Positions 13,061 through 23,094 are shown, counted from the stretch's first letter. The stretch: 64,000 nucleotides of DNA from Gymnothorax reevesii (GCA_029721435.1 CM056588.1:43391493-43455492), one strand, 5' to 3'. The notes: generated by a model from the letters alone, not told the origin. Made by a program: numbers and translations.

Positions 13061-13149
13061 GTCGATGTACTGTAGCCTACTACAAGTTGCGGTAAATCGT
13101 TTTACACAATTACACTATGTGAAAGAATTATTCGTTTTTTGGAGGGATT

Positions 13150-13745
13150 AAGTCATTTTCTTGTGTTTTCTGAGAAGTCAAATTAATTTTCGGAAAGGGG
13201 CTCCACATTTTCAAATGAATTACAAGGAGCTGTAATAGAAGCTCAATTTCAAGTATAAAATCATATGAAGTGTCTGGAGATACAGCAGTTTTTATTGGTA
13301 TGGCAGTTGATTTGAAGGGATTAGGATAAGGATTAGGGATTTTGGTTGGGGTTAAGGTTAGGGGTAGGTTAGGGCAGGGTTTGAAATTGGAACTGCCGTA
13401 CCTCTCTACATTGAAATGCATTTGAAAACTGCTGTACCCATAGCAACTGCCAAAATCATAAACCTGTATCACACCCCTCTGCCTGAGTATTGCCTTCTAT
13501 TTAAAATAATGTTTTTATGGTACAGAAAAAAAGCACAATAATCAACCGAGATTAACAGCCGACAGCAATGTATGAACAGGCTGCAATTTATTAATATTAT
13601 TTTCCAAACCTGCTGATCATTTTTAATGGTCTCCAACTAGGCTAGATAAAAACAAACTGTTCAGAGCATTCAATAAGATGACACAATATCGGTTATTTAA
13701 CTTTATATTCATCGGGTTTTGTTAGGTGTCACTTGCTGCTTAATT
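13150..13745 (+). repeat. internal module, direct copy 2 (interrupted)
   Basis: Diverged copy of 11870-12275, split by the TA-flanked insertion at 13283-13434. Confidence 0.8.
13283..13434. mobile_element. 152-bp MITE nested in the fold-back element
   Basis: Ends are inverted: CAGCAGTTTT at the left, AAAACTGCTG at the right, flanked on both sides by TA (13281-13282 and 13435-13436), the Tc1/mariner signature. A second inner pair, GGTATGGCAGTT and AACTGCCGTACC, extends the symmetry. The middle, 13318-13380, is a G/T-rich run of telomere-like GGATTAGG and GGTTAGGG variants. The equivalent position in module copy 1 lacks it. Confidence 0.7.
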
Positions 13746-14019
13746 AATGTGCCAGATTAGTGCAGTATAGAACAAGCGGTGAGCAGCTTATTGTTTGACG
13801 ACCGACTTCAAACATTTTGAATAATCACATTCATTACAATTTATTTATAAAAATGGCAGGCTAGATTAATAGTTTTGCCAACAGTTATGCTGAGGTTAAG
13901 GCAGGCATTTACCATCTCATGGCGTATTACAAGAATGGACAGCTCAGTCAGTGGTTCCGAGACCTTACCTCTGTGGGAGGCCAGCAAAGACTGCAAATTT
14001 CACTGTCTCGATTGACTGC

Positions 14020-14335
14020 GGACCAGTGGTCCGGACCAGTCCCATCGGGGAGCAGGACAGTTACTGCAGTGGTCCGTGCTCCAAAGGCCAGTGATCCGGA
14101 CCCGCCCCTAGTGGAGCAGGACAGTTACTGCAGTGATCCTTGCTCCAAAGACCAGTGGTCCAGACCAGCCCCTAGTGGAGCAGGACAGTTACTGCAGTGA
14201 TCCGTGCTCCAAAGACCAGTGGTCCAGGTCAGTGCCCTAGTGGGGGAGGACAGTTACTGCAGTGGTCCATGCTCCAAAGACCAGTGGTCCAGACCAAGCC
14301 CCCCAGTGGAGCAGGACAGCAATTACAGTGGTCCG
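14020..14335 (+). repeat. right-arm minisatellite, ~65 bp x 5
   Basis: Inverted counterpart of the 10320-10590 array: the phrase AGCAGGACAGTTACTGCAGT recurs at 64-66 bp spacing from about 14051. Five units against four on the left show independent copy-number change. The plus-strand frames of 71-93 codons here encode the array only. Confidence 0.95.
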
Positions 14336-14374
14336 TGTTACAAGACAGTACAGTGCACAAAATTTTACAGCCCC

Positions 14375-14950
14375 CTCTCCTTTTTTCAACATCTCCTTTG
14401 GTCTTTAACAAACATATAAGGAACTGAAGGATAGGAGGGTTAGATTGTTTCTGTTTGTATGTCAACATAATGTCTTGAGTTCAAGGGAGGACTGAGTCCA
14501 GAGATAATTTTGAGGTCAAGGCTTCAGCCCAACTGTGAGGAGAGCTAGAGGCAGTTTGAATAAAAAATGAGAGCTATATGCATGCGTTGGCTTTTAGTCT
14601 GCATGCTCAGCTAACTACCAAAGTGCTCACAAGTCCATGGAGAGTCAGTCTGCCCAGAAAAAAATAGACTATTGATTAAGGAGGCGAGCTAGGCCCACTA
14701 ATGTATTCGTTTTTAAGGACAGAGGCCAGTGGTGTGAATGTCTGCATGTTTGGGGGCAGAGTGAAAATCCCAAAGAAAAATCTAGGTGCTTGAAGAGCGG
14801 GAATGCAAAAACTTGCCGAATTTCACCTTAATTAGCTGGTGATGACCGCACAACAGGGATGTGTTCCTAAAAGTTGCACATAAAGCAGATAATCAACTTT
14901 AAACTGATGTGAGCAACAATCATTCACTTATTTTTTCTGTTATTTTCGCA
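14375..14950. other. unique non-coding sequence
   Basis: Nothing recognised between the fold-back element and the Tc1-like shell. Confidence 0.4.
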
Positions 14951-15369
14951 TAGTGCAAAACAAATTTAGTAGACCACCTGACATAAAAGAAAACGAGAAA
15001 ACACAAATATTTATGAAATTAGTCAAAAACTTGTTAAAAACAAAAAAAAAAAGTGTTATTTATTTGGCAAAAAATGAACTAAAACTACGAAATAGCCCTT
15101 ATTTACACATAAAAACTAACAAAAAAAATATTTTCTTTGTATGGTCTCCTTTGGCCTTGATAACAGCTTGAATTCTTGCATTCAACCACTGAAACTAATT
15201 TTTATGTCCAGGAATGCAAGAAAATAATTTATTTAGCATCTTAATAAAAAATTCATGGATAACAATAATAATATTTAAGCATTAAAAATATCATTTCAGT
15301 GAAAAAGCTTGCACATACTGGTAAAAAAAAGCCATTAAAAAAAAAAATAAGATTTGTTTCTGTAATAAT

Positions 15370-16445
15370 TTAGGGCAGCTGTGGCATAAGGAATTGGGAG
15401 CGTTTGAAAGGTATCTTAGTTCTACAATGCCGACTATTAAGTTTACGTTGGAGGAGAGTAAAGAATCGGTGTCGTTCCTGGACGTTAGAGTAAATAAAGG
15501 CGACATATAAAGACAGTTTTTCGTAAAAAGACATATAGGAACAATTACTTACATAATTCAAGTTATCATCCCCATAGTTTGAGATGAAGTTTGCCTTATA
15601 GTCAGCTATTGAGATTGAAAAGAATTTGTAGTTCTGATGAAGATTTTGGGAGACAGGCCAATAAATTTTGTGTCCACCTTTGTGAAAAGAGTTATGACCA
15701 AAGAATTTTAGATGAATGTTTGTCTAACATTCGGGGAAAAGACGGTAATAGCCTTTAAATCCTATATCCTTCTCCTCCCACACAACAGGATCTTGTTTTG
15801 GCCACTTCTTTTTCTCCGGTCTCGCAGTTCATTAAGAAAAGTGTTTGGAAACTTTGGCATATTTTATCTAGTGATCCCGTTGTTGGTCGTGAATTTGTTA
15901 ACTTTCCTATAGTTGCGACGAAACAATCCAGTAATGTGAGAAATAAGCTTGGGAAGACGGATCTATGTGTGCGGTTCAGACATTTTTTGAGCCCTCTTCC
16001 CCTAGGAAATTTCCCGTGTTTATATTGTGTTAATGGTAATGCCATGATCAAAGGTGACCATTTTTCACATCCTCATACAGGAAGTAGTATAAAAATTCAG
16101 GGTAGAATCATTTGAAAAACTACACATGTAATCTACTTATTGAAATGCCCTTGTGGGTTTTGTTACGTGGGAAAGACAAAAAAAGAATTGAGATTGAGGT
16201 TCTCTGAACATAAGAGTAACATTAGAAATAAGGATGAGAGGTATCCTATTGCTAGGCATTTTAATTCGGTCGGTCATGATGTCTGCAGATTACAGTTCAT
16301 GGGTATTGAAATATTTAGGCTGTTGTTGAGGGGAGGGGATAGAGAGAGGAAATTGCTTCAAAGGGAGGCCTTTTGGATATGTCATTTACAAACTGAGTTT
16401 CCTAGGGGCCTAAATGAGGAATTGTCCTTGTCTTGTTTTTTGTAA
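15370..16445 (+). pseudogene. Penelope RT/GIY-YIG endonuclease remnant
   Basis: The product would be reverse transcriptase fused to a GIY-YIG nicking endonuclease that primes insertion. The endonuclease is well preserved at 16140-16445: CPCGFCYVGKT carries the YVG core of the GIY-YIG fold, followed by LRLRFSEHKSNIRN with the conserved Arg and His, then ARHFNSVGHD, and ends GLNEELSLSCFL. The frame from 15798 to 16445 is interrupted by only one TGA (16113-16115). Upstream, 15500-15800 needs at least two frame changes and contains stops. The copy is therefore inactive but fairly young. No intact RT palm with the catalytic YADD-type box is in the window. Confidence 0.75.
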
Positions 16446-16760
16446 GTGGGTATGCTAATTACGGTTGTATATGTATGAACCTTTTTATAGACATAGGCCT
16501 ATGCAACGATTATTGTCTAAAGCAGGTTGCATTTTTAGTGTGATTTATTTTCATTTGTTTTTCTGTTGAAATATATATTTTATTGATGTGGTAGGTTATT
16601 GAGTGTTTGGTGATCCCTGACTGGCTTTTTAAGGGTTACACTCTCAGTAGAATTAGAAATGCTGAGGAAAGCCTATGAATGGAAAGCGTCTGTTTTCTGC
16701 CGTCGTGTAATAATAAATATTTATGTTTTGGTATGTGAGTGCTGACATTTTCTTTTTTAT
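15370..16760 (+). mobile_element. Penelope-like retroelement, 3' part (RT end plus GIY-YIG)
   Basis: Plus-strand coding remnants run in the order expected for Penelope-like elements. First comes a late reverse-transcriptase/thumb segment (15370-15510, containing PTIKFTLEESKESVSFLDV), then a linker with a Ser-Tyr-His-Pro box (about 15560), then the C-terminal endonuclease. The 5' two thirds of the RT are missing, as usual for 5'-truncated copies. The tail after 16445 contains a degenerate CTGAGGA..GGAAAG motif (16654-16680) and AATAAATATTTATG (16711), comparable to the hammerhead-bearing terminal repeats of this class. Confidence 0.75.
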
Positions 16761-16899
16761 AGTTTTGTCAACTTTTTTGGGATAGCACCCGTTACTTTTT
16801 AGTAAACCCTGAGTTGAGCACGCAAACTTGTTTAATCAAGCAGCTGTGGCCTACACCTTACATTGGGTGGTGGTCTAATAAATTTCTTAAGCACTGTAT

Positions 16900-18005
16900 A
16901 TCAGGCAGTGCAGATTTGGAAATTATTAACTTGAGTGATTGTTGACCAGCTGAGTTATTTAGACTGAGTAAACTCTGTTGACCGTCATCGCCGTGTGGTG
17001 TCAGCAAACCTCTAACAGTGACAAATGCAGATTAAATTTGAAGAAACTTGGTACGGAACATCTTTTCCACATAAACCGCTTGGATATACACCTAAAAGTG
17101 GGCATGACAGGGTGGTCATATTGAAAAACTGAAGTTGTCTATTTTAGACCATTCTGATATAGACAAAGAGCTGGATTTTGGAATGTAAGTAGCATACAAT
17201 GTCTCAAAATGTAATAGTGGGCCTTAATGATTTCTGAATAATGACAGTTTTGTAACCTTTGACATTCCCTCACCCATGGACACCTATTTGAAGGAACCAT
17301 TACCGCTAGCAGTCACAAAAATTGATCAAATTTGATTGGAAAAAAAAAAAACAATTTCATACAACATGTTCAAGACATAATCATGTTTAGCATTTCATTA
17401 CAGCCTTGTTGCCCACTCCCAATGGGTGTGACAGGGTGGTGTACCAGTTGAGTATCAGGTTCACCTGCACCTCTGGTTTTAAACATTATGTATCAGTTTG
17501 ATTGCAAGATAATTTTTACGCCCATGGTTCCACACATCAGTAAATCTTTGGACTTCAACTATGTTTGCTTTGCTTACATTGTAATTCTTGACTTCTGAAA
17601 ATCATTTGAGAATGGCTTTTGAATAAAAAGGGAATGTGAACTTTAAGCACCGTTCACCTGTCTGGCATTTAAAGGCAAAACAGCATTGAGAAACAACTAA
17701 TTTCAGCACTGATACTAAACAGAAATGAATCTAAGCATTTATAAAATGTTGATACTGAATCAGAGACACCATTAATTTTACACTTCAGTGAGGAGAACAG
17801 GCACAAGTAATTGTAATGTGATTGTATTTGATCATACACACCCAACATCTGGTGTATGATAGGAGATTTAATCACAGAAACAGTTTCACCGTAAAATGAT
17901 TTGATTGCAGAAATACCGGCCTTATCACAGTAACTGCTATCAGAATTATCCAGGAAATAAACAAACCACTAAAATAACAGTGCAAGCATGCACACTCACA
18001 CACAC
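16900..18005. other. unique or old-repeat non-coding sequence
   Basis: The phrase GACAGGGTGGT occurs at 17108 and 17432 with loosely similar surroundings, suggesting an old duplication or repeat. Nothing gene-like. Confidence 0.4.
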
Positions 18006-18008
18006 ATG

Positions 18009-18034
18009 CACACACACACACACACACACACACA
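18009..18034. repeat. (CA)n microsatellite
   Basis: Thirteen CA units, with an imperfect CACA flank to the left. Confidence 0.95.
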
Positions 18035-18214
18035 TACGAATGCATTTTTATCAAGGCAAGTAATTATACTATGAATAAAAGTATCAGTTAAAGATGAGGC
18101 TTCAGTTGAAGGGAGGGTTATGACATAACTTTCTTGCAGGTAAAAAACTTAAAGAATTACATAACAGTTTATAACAAATGTAATTTTTTGCACATTTGAA
18201 AGTCGAGTTGAGTG

Positions 18215-18445
18215 CTCTTTATAAGTGTGAAATATATGTTCCGCCGACGCGCAGGGATGCCATCTGCCTGTGTCCTCAGGCCTCCACGTGGCGGTATTAC
18301 GCGGGTACTCAGATCTTTAATTAATGCACTGAGGTAATAGGGGCCACCTGGGGGCCGCTCTTGGCTAGTAATCACACGCATGGGGCCCTTTATTTAGGGC
18401 CAGCTGTGTTCAGCTCGCCACCGTCAAATTAGCCTCATCTCACAA
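18215..18445. promoter_or_regulatory. candidate conserved regulatory block
   Basis: Unique sequence with homeobox-type cores (CTTTAATTAATGCACTGAGG), E-box CACGTGG (18294), CAGGTGG-like GCCACCTGGGGGCC (18343) and CAGCTG (18401), flanked by simple AT-rich DNA. No coding logic: the 70-codon minus frame lacks any domain. Dense factor motifs and sharp composition borders suggest an enhancer-type element; this is inference. Confidence 0.33.
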
Positions 18446-18449
18446 GGAG

Positions 18450-19277
18450 AAAGCCTGAAAATTGTTCATTGAAAAAAAAGCTGTTATTTGGCAATCAAAA
18501 ACAACCTCTGAATGCATCAAAACACTTTGCCTGGTATACTTTTGGGAGAGACTGGTTTTAGTGGATTAGAAAAGAATGCCTTTTCTTCCCGTCTCTCTCA
18601 AGAGAAACATTGTCATTTTCACTGTCATCTTGTATACAGGGATAATGCGACACCAGGAGCCCTATTCATACCTCGCCATGTCTTCCGGTTAATATTCTGA
18701 GATATTCAAAGAAAATAAACTTCCAGTTGTACCCTTTGTGATACGTTTGGAATAAAATCGAAGATGAGGTACGTTGAAACATGGGAAATTTGCAGCTGAC
18801 TTGAGCAAAATGTGATGCGTTCACTTCACTTCTGTAGTAGCAACATGCTTCCTGTCGAAAGTGGCAGGTCAAAACATTAACAAAAATGTATTAGAACAAC
18901 ATAGATTACTCTTCCTCACCGAGCTGTTTTCAGTCAGGTCCACTGTGTCAACACCCAAAATTCTATAATCATTTGCAGTGAATGTATTTGCAATATTTGA
19001 ATTTAGCAGCACGGCTCTCTTATGGGGCCTCCCCGCCCTACCGCAGGCAAGCATGGAAACCCAGTGGGCAGGGGGAGCCGAAAGTCTGCCCTCCCTTGCA
19101 TACGCATGAAAGCCTTGGTGGAGAGAGCAGCAAACCCCCAGGGGTACAGAACAGAGCAGCATCATTGACTTGTGTCGTCATTCAATAAGTCAAATAAACG
19201 TGTAAAAGAGGAAGTGGGGATGGATATGGGTTGTAAATGAGCAGAGAAGGCGGCAATAGTAGGCAGCCAAAACATCT
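18450..19277. other. unique non-coding sequence
   Basis: No repeat ends or exons recognised; 19020-19150 is GC-richer with overlapping short frames on both strands that lack domains. Confidence 0.4.
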
Positions 19278-19281
19278 TTAA

Positions 19282-19797
19282 CCCTTAAATGCCCCCTGTG
19301 ACAAATCTGTCACACGATTTCGGGGGCTGGCAAAACCACTGACCTCTCATAAATTTTCCAACATAATGCCCATAGTGACATATTTAGACCATCAGTGCTG
19401 CCATCTGTTGCATAAACGTGGAACTGACACGACACTGGCTGTACTAGCTAATTATATATAATATAATATCTTTCCAATATGGCCGCCCCCATGGTGGAAT
19501 CCACACGATAGATCAGCACCCATTCATCACTGGATAAAGTAGACAAACAGGTAAGCTAATGAAAAATAAGCTATGCCTAATACTTCAGCTATATGCCAAC
19601 TGTTTTATCACTTAAGTCATTTTAGCAATAAGGTCCTCGAAATGCCCATTGTGACATATGTCACAAAACTATAATGAGGTCAAAGGTCACCAAAAATTAA
19701 AAATTGCTATTGGGTTGTTTTTAGCCTCTCTCCTGGACATATTAACAGAATACATAGATTTTTCTTTCAACTTTTACTATAGTTGGGAATTTAAGGG
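19282..19797. mobile_element. piggyBac/Looper-type MITE, 516 bp
   Basis: The left end is CCCTTAAATGCCC preceded by TTAA (19278-19281). The right end reads GGGAATTTAAGGG, the inverse, followed by TTTA (19798-19801), a one-base-changed TTAA. TTAA target sites with CCYTTAAA-type ends are the signature of piggyBac/Looper. There is no transposase frame. Sub-terminal GTGACAAATCTGTCAC (19299) and TGTGACATATGTCACA (19659) are short palindromes sharing TGTCAC. Confidence 0.75.
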
Positions 19798-19799
19798 TT

Positions 19800-20310
19800 T
19801 AATAAGGTGACTTGTTTATGATTAACCAGTTAAGTGTCAGGAGGGAGTCAGCAGAGCTGTCAGCTGATGTGGGCTTGGCTGGCGATCTGTATCCTCTCTG
19901 ATGGAGGCAGGCTTGTGAGCTAGGCGTTACTCCGTGGCCTGCCTGATATAACGCTGTGCTCAATTTTAGGATAAGTTAAATTACCACAAGCTCCTAGGCA
20001 AACCTTATTTAAGTCACTGTTCTGTATAAAGGTAATAAGATGGAATTGTCTTAACCCAAGACACAAGCAAGCAGAATATGTGAACCATGCAGAAGTAGAA
20101 GTGGCGCAGTATGGGGACTGTTGTGACACCGTTACAAGCCTCCTATGATAACTTCATCATCCCCAATAACTATTCATGTAATTTTGAATATTTCTTGTAC
20201 AGCATCGATTTACTCTGTCTAATACAGGCAAGCTGCTTTATGTCAATGGGGTGCACTTGTTCTTTTCTGTTTCTTCAAATGGCATTTTACGGGCATTGTT
20301 TGACAAAATA
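19800..20310. other. unique non-coding sequence
   Basis: Nothing recognised. Confidence 0.4.
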
Positions 20311-20318
20311 AGGACAAT

Positions 20319-20809
20319 GGGCCTCATTCATGAACTGTTCTAACGAACGATTTTGTTCTTAAGTCCTACTTACGAAGTTTTCACAAAGATTGCGGCATTC
20401 ATGAATGTTTTCTATTCATTTTTTTTTTCTGCAGGAGTATCTCCTCTGTTTTTTCTTCTCTTTACCGACTGTGGTCCAATTGATTTACTTTTTGCCTTGG
20501 ACATTTTGTTGTTGCTGTTTTCTTCTGGATGGTATCTGTTCCTGCTTACGGCCCTGCAGTTTCATGCCCTTTTATGGTAATTGATGGGCGGGTACCTATG
20601 CTAATCATATGTTATCTAGGCTCAACTGGCATGCGCTCTCAGTTCACGAGAAGATGGGATTCATCAATTTAAGAACACAGCTGCAAACCATTCTGCAGTT
20701 TAAGAACACGTTGATGAATCCAACGTACAGTTTCATTAAGAGCCTTCTTAAGAACACCGTAAGAAAGAATCTAAAAAGATTCTTAAGATGTTATAGGTGA
20801 ATGAGGCCC
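20319..20809. mobile_element. PIF/Harbinger-like MITE, 491 bp
   Basis: Ends GGGCCTCATTCATGAAC and, inverted, GGGCCTCATTCACC. The inner sequence has further TTCTTAAG/CTTAAGAA symmetry (20355-20362, 20740-20792). The GGGYCTCATTCA terminus matches the Harbinger end at 62.69 kb in this window. No transposase. Confidence 0.7.
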
Positions 20810-21024
20810 AGTATCAAGAAGGAACATATCAGTAATGAAATATTTAAATAATAATGCAACTTGAAGAAAGCTTTCATTCACCTGCCTCTAATTTGGATGA
20901 GAGCCAATCTACAAACTACAAGTCCATCATAAAGTACTTCCATCATTGTTACAACATACCCACAGGGCTGCAACCACCTAACCTTAGGTAGGGCAAGTTG
21001 TGCCAGCTGCTTTTCCACTAAATT

Positions 21025-21395
21025 TGACACAGTTATTAGCATTGCTGCCTCACAGCAAGAAGGTCGTGGGTTCAAATCAGGCCTGGGGCCTTTCTGTGTG
21101 GAGTTTGCATGTTCTCCCCGTATTCGCGTGGGTTTTCTCCGGGTACTCTGGTTTCCTCCCGCAGTCCAAAGACATGCATATCATGTTAATTGGAGACATT
21201 AAATTGCTCATAGGTATAAGTGTGAGAGTGAATGGTCTGTGAATGGTGTGTGCGCCCTGCGATGGATTGGCAACCTGTCCAGGGTGGGTCCCTGCCTTTG
21301 CCCGTAGTCAGCTGGGATAGGCTCCAGCTCGCCCCGTGACCCTAGTGAGGAATAAGTGAGTATAGAAGATGAATGAATGAATGAACTTTTTTATT
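21025..21395 (+). repeat. tRNA-headed L2/Maui-like SINE or LINE 3' end
   Basis: A tRNA-like promoter box (GTGGGTTCAAATC, 21065) is followed by the widespread fish block GTTTGCATGTTCTCCCCGT, TTTCCTCCCGCAGTCCAAAG, GATGGATTGGCAACCTGTCC, GCTGGGATAGGCTCCAGCTC, and ends in tandem GAATGAAT/ATGA units, the typical L2-type tail. Other fragments of the same family lie at 23.1, 27.8, 36.1, 53.4 and 58.1 kb. Confidence 0.8.
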
Positions 21396-21528
21396 AAATT
21401 GAAAACAATTCTTTTTAATCATCATTTTACAATTTCAGCCTATTGCCACTGTGCAGATATGGAATGAAATATTCATTGCCATTAGGAGTGTCGCCTAAAT
21501 GTAACAGGAATGTGGAGAGTGAGAGAGG

Positions 21529-22167
21529 ATGGTTTGTGTCATGGATATCCTGGGGGCAAGAACAGCACTGCTGGTTCTCCACCATAGTTTCTCACCCAGT
21601 GAAAAGGAATCCAGGTTTTCTCTTCCTCATGAACTCCCATCTTTGTTGTGGCATTCCATAAAATATTTCATTTTATTCCCCATCTGGCTTTCTTTCAAAT
21701 CATTATTTAATCTGGAGCACAGAAAATCCCTGATGCGCTGTGAAAACTCCGCACGACCCCACCGCAAGAGGCAAAAGGGACGGGAAATCTGTGGCGCTAA
21801 GGATACAAACAACAAAGCGGAAAGAGGAGCAATTTTAAATCTCGTAGCTGTAGCTTATGTGAAAATGCACTTGAAGGTGGGACGGGACCCTCGGTGGATA
21901 GAGATTACCACACGTGTGAGGACTGCCAAGAAATTAATGCCCTCTATTCATGCAGGGGGAAGCATTACTATGGCGCACGGGCACATTAATTGGGTTGCCG
22001 CAGTGAAACAGACAATGCCTCACAGCTGGAGACAAGCAGGGTTTGAGAGGGCTCGTGATATTTTAAGTCAGTGTTGGCTGGCTCTCGCGCCAAACGGTAA
22101 GCCGCTTCTTTTTTTTGCCATCCTTTCATCTCCACTATTATTCATTTCCATCTTCCTCGGCATTTAA
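21529..22167 (+). other. longest open frame (212 codons), probably not a gene
   Basis: This is the longest uninterrupted frame in the window, but the translation has no recognisable domain, starts inside unrelated unique sequence and ends in a run of hydrophobics from T-rich DNA. Its central part overlaps a block that looks like regulatory DNA (21840-22110). A real single-exon gene cannot be excluded from sequence alone, but I judge it chance. Confidence 0.3.
21840..22110. promoter_or_regulatory. candidate conserved regulatory block
   Basis: Unique, motif-dense sequence: CACACGTGTGAGG palindromic E-box (21910), AGAAATTAATGCCC (21930), CACATTAATTGGG (21982), CAGCTGG (22024). No repeat features. 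Inferred only. Confidence 0.3.
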
Positions 22168-22687
22168 TTAGAACCAAGCCTATGGATTCTTCGCAAAAAA
22201 TCTGGGGACAAGCTTTGACACACTTTGCTCGTACCAGTTCCCTGAATGGGTGCTGCTATAATCTGATTTTTTATATTTTTGATATGAGTTCAGGAGAGCT
22301 CATCTTTGTTGCCCCCTCTGGCGATGCCGTGAATTGCAGTCCCATCTGTTTTTGACCTTGGAGACGTGTTGAGCACATGCAGGTAAATAGCCGGGGAGAG
22401 GTTACTCCACAGACTAACAGGCTGTGGCAACGTCACTGCTACTTTGCGTCTAGCAGACACCTGATCTAAATAGAACCAGGGCTCAGAGCATTCAACATAA
22501 AGCCACAGAAGTGCTGTTGGATTAATAAATCAGAGAGACACTTTGAAGGATTGCTAAATCAGTAAATGCCTTTGTACTCAACGTTACCATCCAGCTCACT
22601 AGCTTACCTCTGACCCACTGAATACCTGGTCCCGCAGTGCACGGTTGCAACAGGGGATACCATTTTGGAGGGAAGGAAAGAAGTTTT

Positions 22688-22689
<2 letters not shown>

Positions 22690-22730
<41 letters not shown>

Positions 22731-22743
22731 GTGTATGTGTGTG
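22690..22743. repeat. (GT)n microsatellite
   Basis: Over 25 GT units with a few substitutions. The Cys-Val repeat frames of 82-99 codons crossing it on both strands are artefacts. Confidence 0.97.
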
Positions 22744-23094
22744 CATTGGGGGGCCTCATCCCTGCAGGCTTCATCATTTACCACCATGCTTTTTCACTGC
22801 CCCATTAAAACTGAGGAAAATGTTTGGGGACAGCCCAAACTCTCTCCCCAGCTGGGTATCCAATCAAGTGGAGAGCGCCAGGAAATTCAGTGAGGGAGAG
22901 TTACAGCCACTAAGCTGTCCAATTGACAGGTCCTGACTGAGACGGTCCACATGGCACACAAATATCCCTGCAAAACAGAAGAGTACATTTGCCTGTAATG
23001 CTTAAGCAGATGATGCATACACATATGACCATTACAAGCGCATTTACAAGGACAGTGCAGCTGCACAATTAATAGCATGGCCGCCTCGTTCCAA

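Larger units (their letters stand above)
10297..14374. mobile_element. 4.08-kb fold-back DNA element with tandem-repeat-bearing inverted ends
   Basis: The two ends are inverted copies. Reading inward, both begin GGGGCTGTAA, continue through CTGTACTGTC and enter an array of ~65 bp units, followed by a second shared segment (left to about 10730, right from about 13875). Arms are therefore about 430 and 500 bp. The interior has no transposase frame, only modules repeated in direct and inverted orientation, so the copy is non-autonomous. No target duplication is obvious: the left flank ends in CCTGCA and the right flank begins CCTCTCC. Architecture resembles fold-back elements such as Galileo/FB, or hAT/P-type elements with sub-terminal arrays. 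No superfamily can be assigned from sequence alone. Confidence 0.8.
14951..16896. mobile_element. Tc1/mariner-like shell interrupted by a Penelope element
   Basis: The left end (TAGTGCAAAACAAATTTAGT, then AGACCACC) is the inverse of the right end (GGTGGTCTAATAAATTTCTT, then AAGCACTG), and the right end is followed by TA. At 15141-15185 the phrase TTGGCCTTGATAACAGCTTG, typical of sub-terminal Tc1-like sequence, follows the left end. Between the arms lies unrelated retroelement coding sequence (15370-16445), so the shell was hit by a second element. No Tc1 transposase motif remains. Confidence 0.6.

Noticed and set aside
13318..13380. true interstitial telomere
   Set aside because: Units are irregular GGATTAGG and GGTTAGGG variants inside a TA-flanked MITE, so it is part of the element and not a chromosome-fusion scar.
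21060..21080. tRNA gene
   Set aside because: Only a B-box-like phrase as part of a SINE head; no foldable cloverleaf or anticodon arm is convincing.
21529..22167. 212-codon open frame as a single-exon gene
   Set aside because: No domain, no promoter or polyadenylation context, and a hydrophobic end from T-rich DNA. Kept only as a low-confidence note.
22637..22936. Cys-Val repeat proteins on both strands
   Set aside because: Translation of the (GT)n microsatellite.
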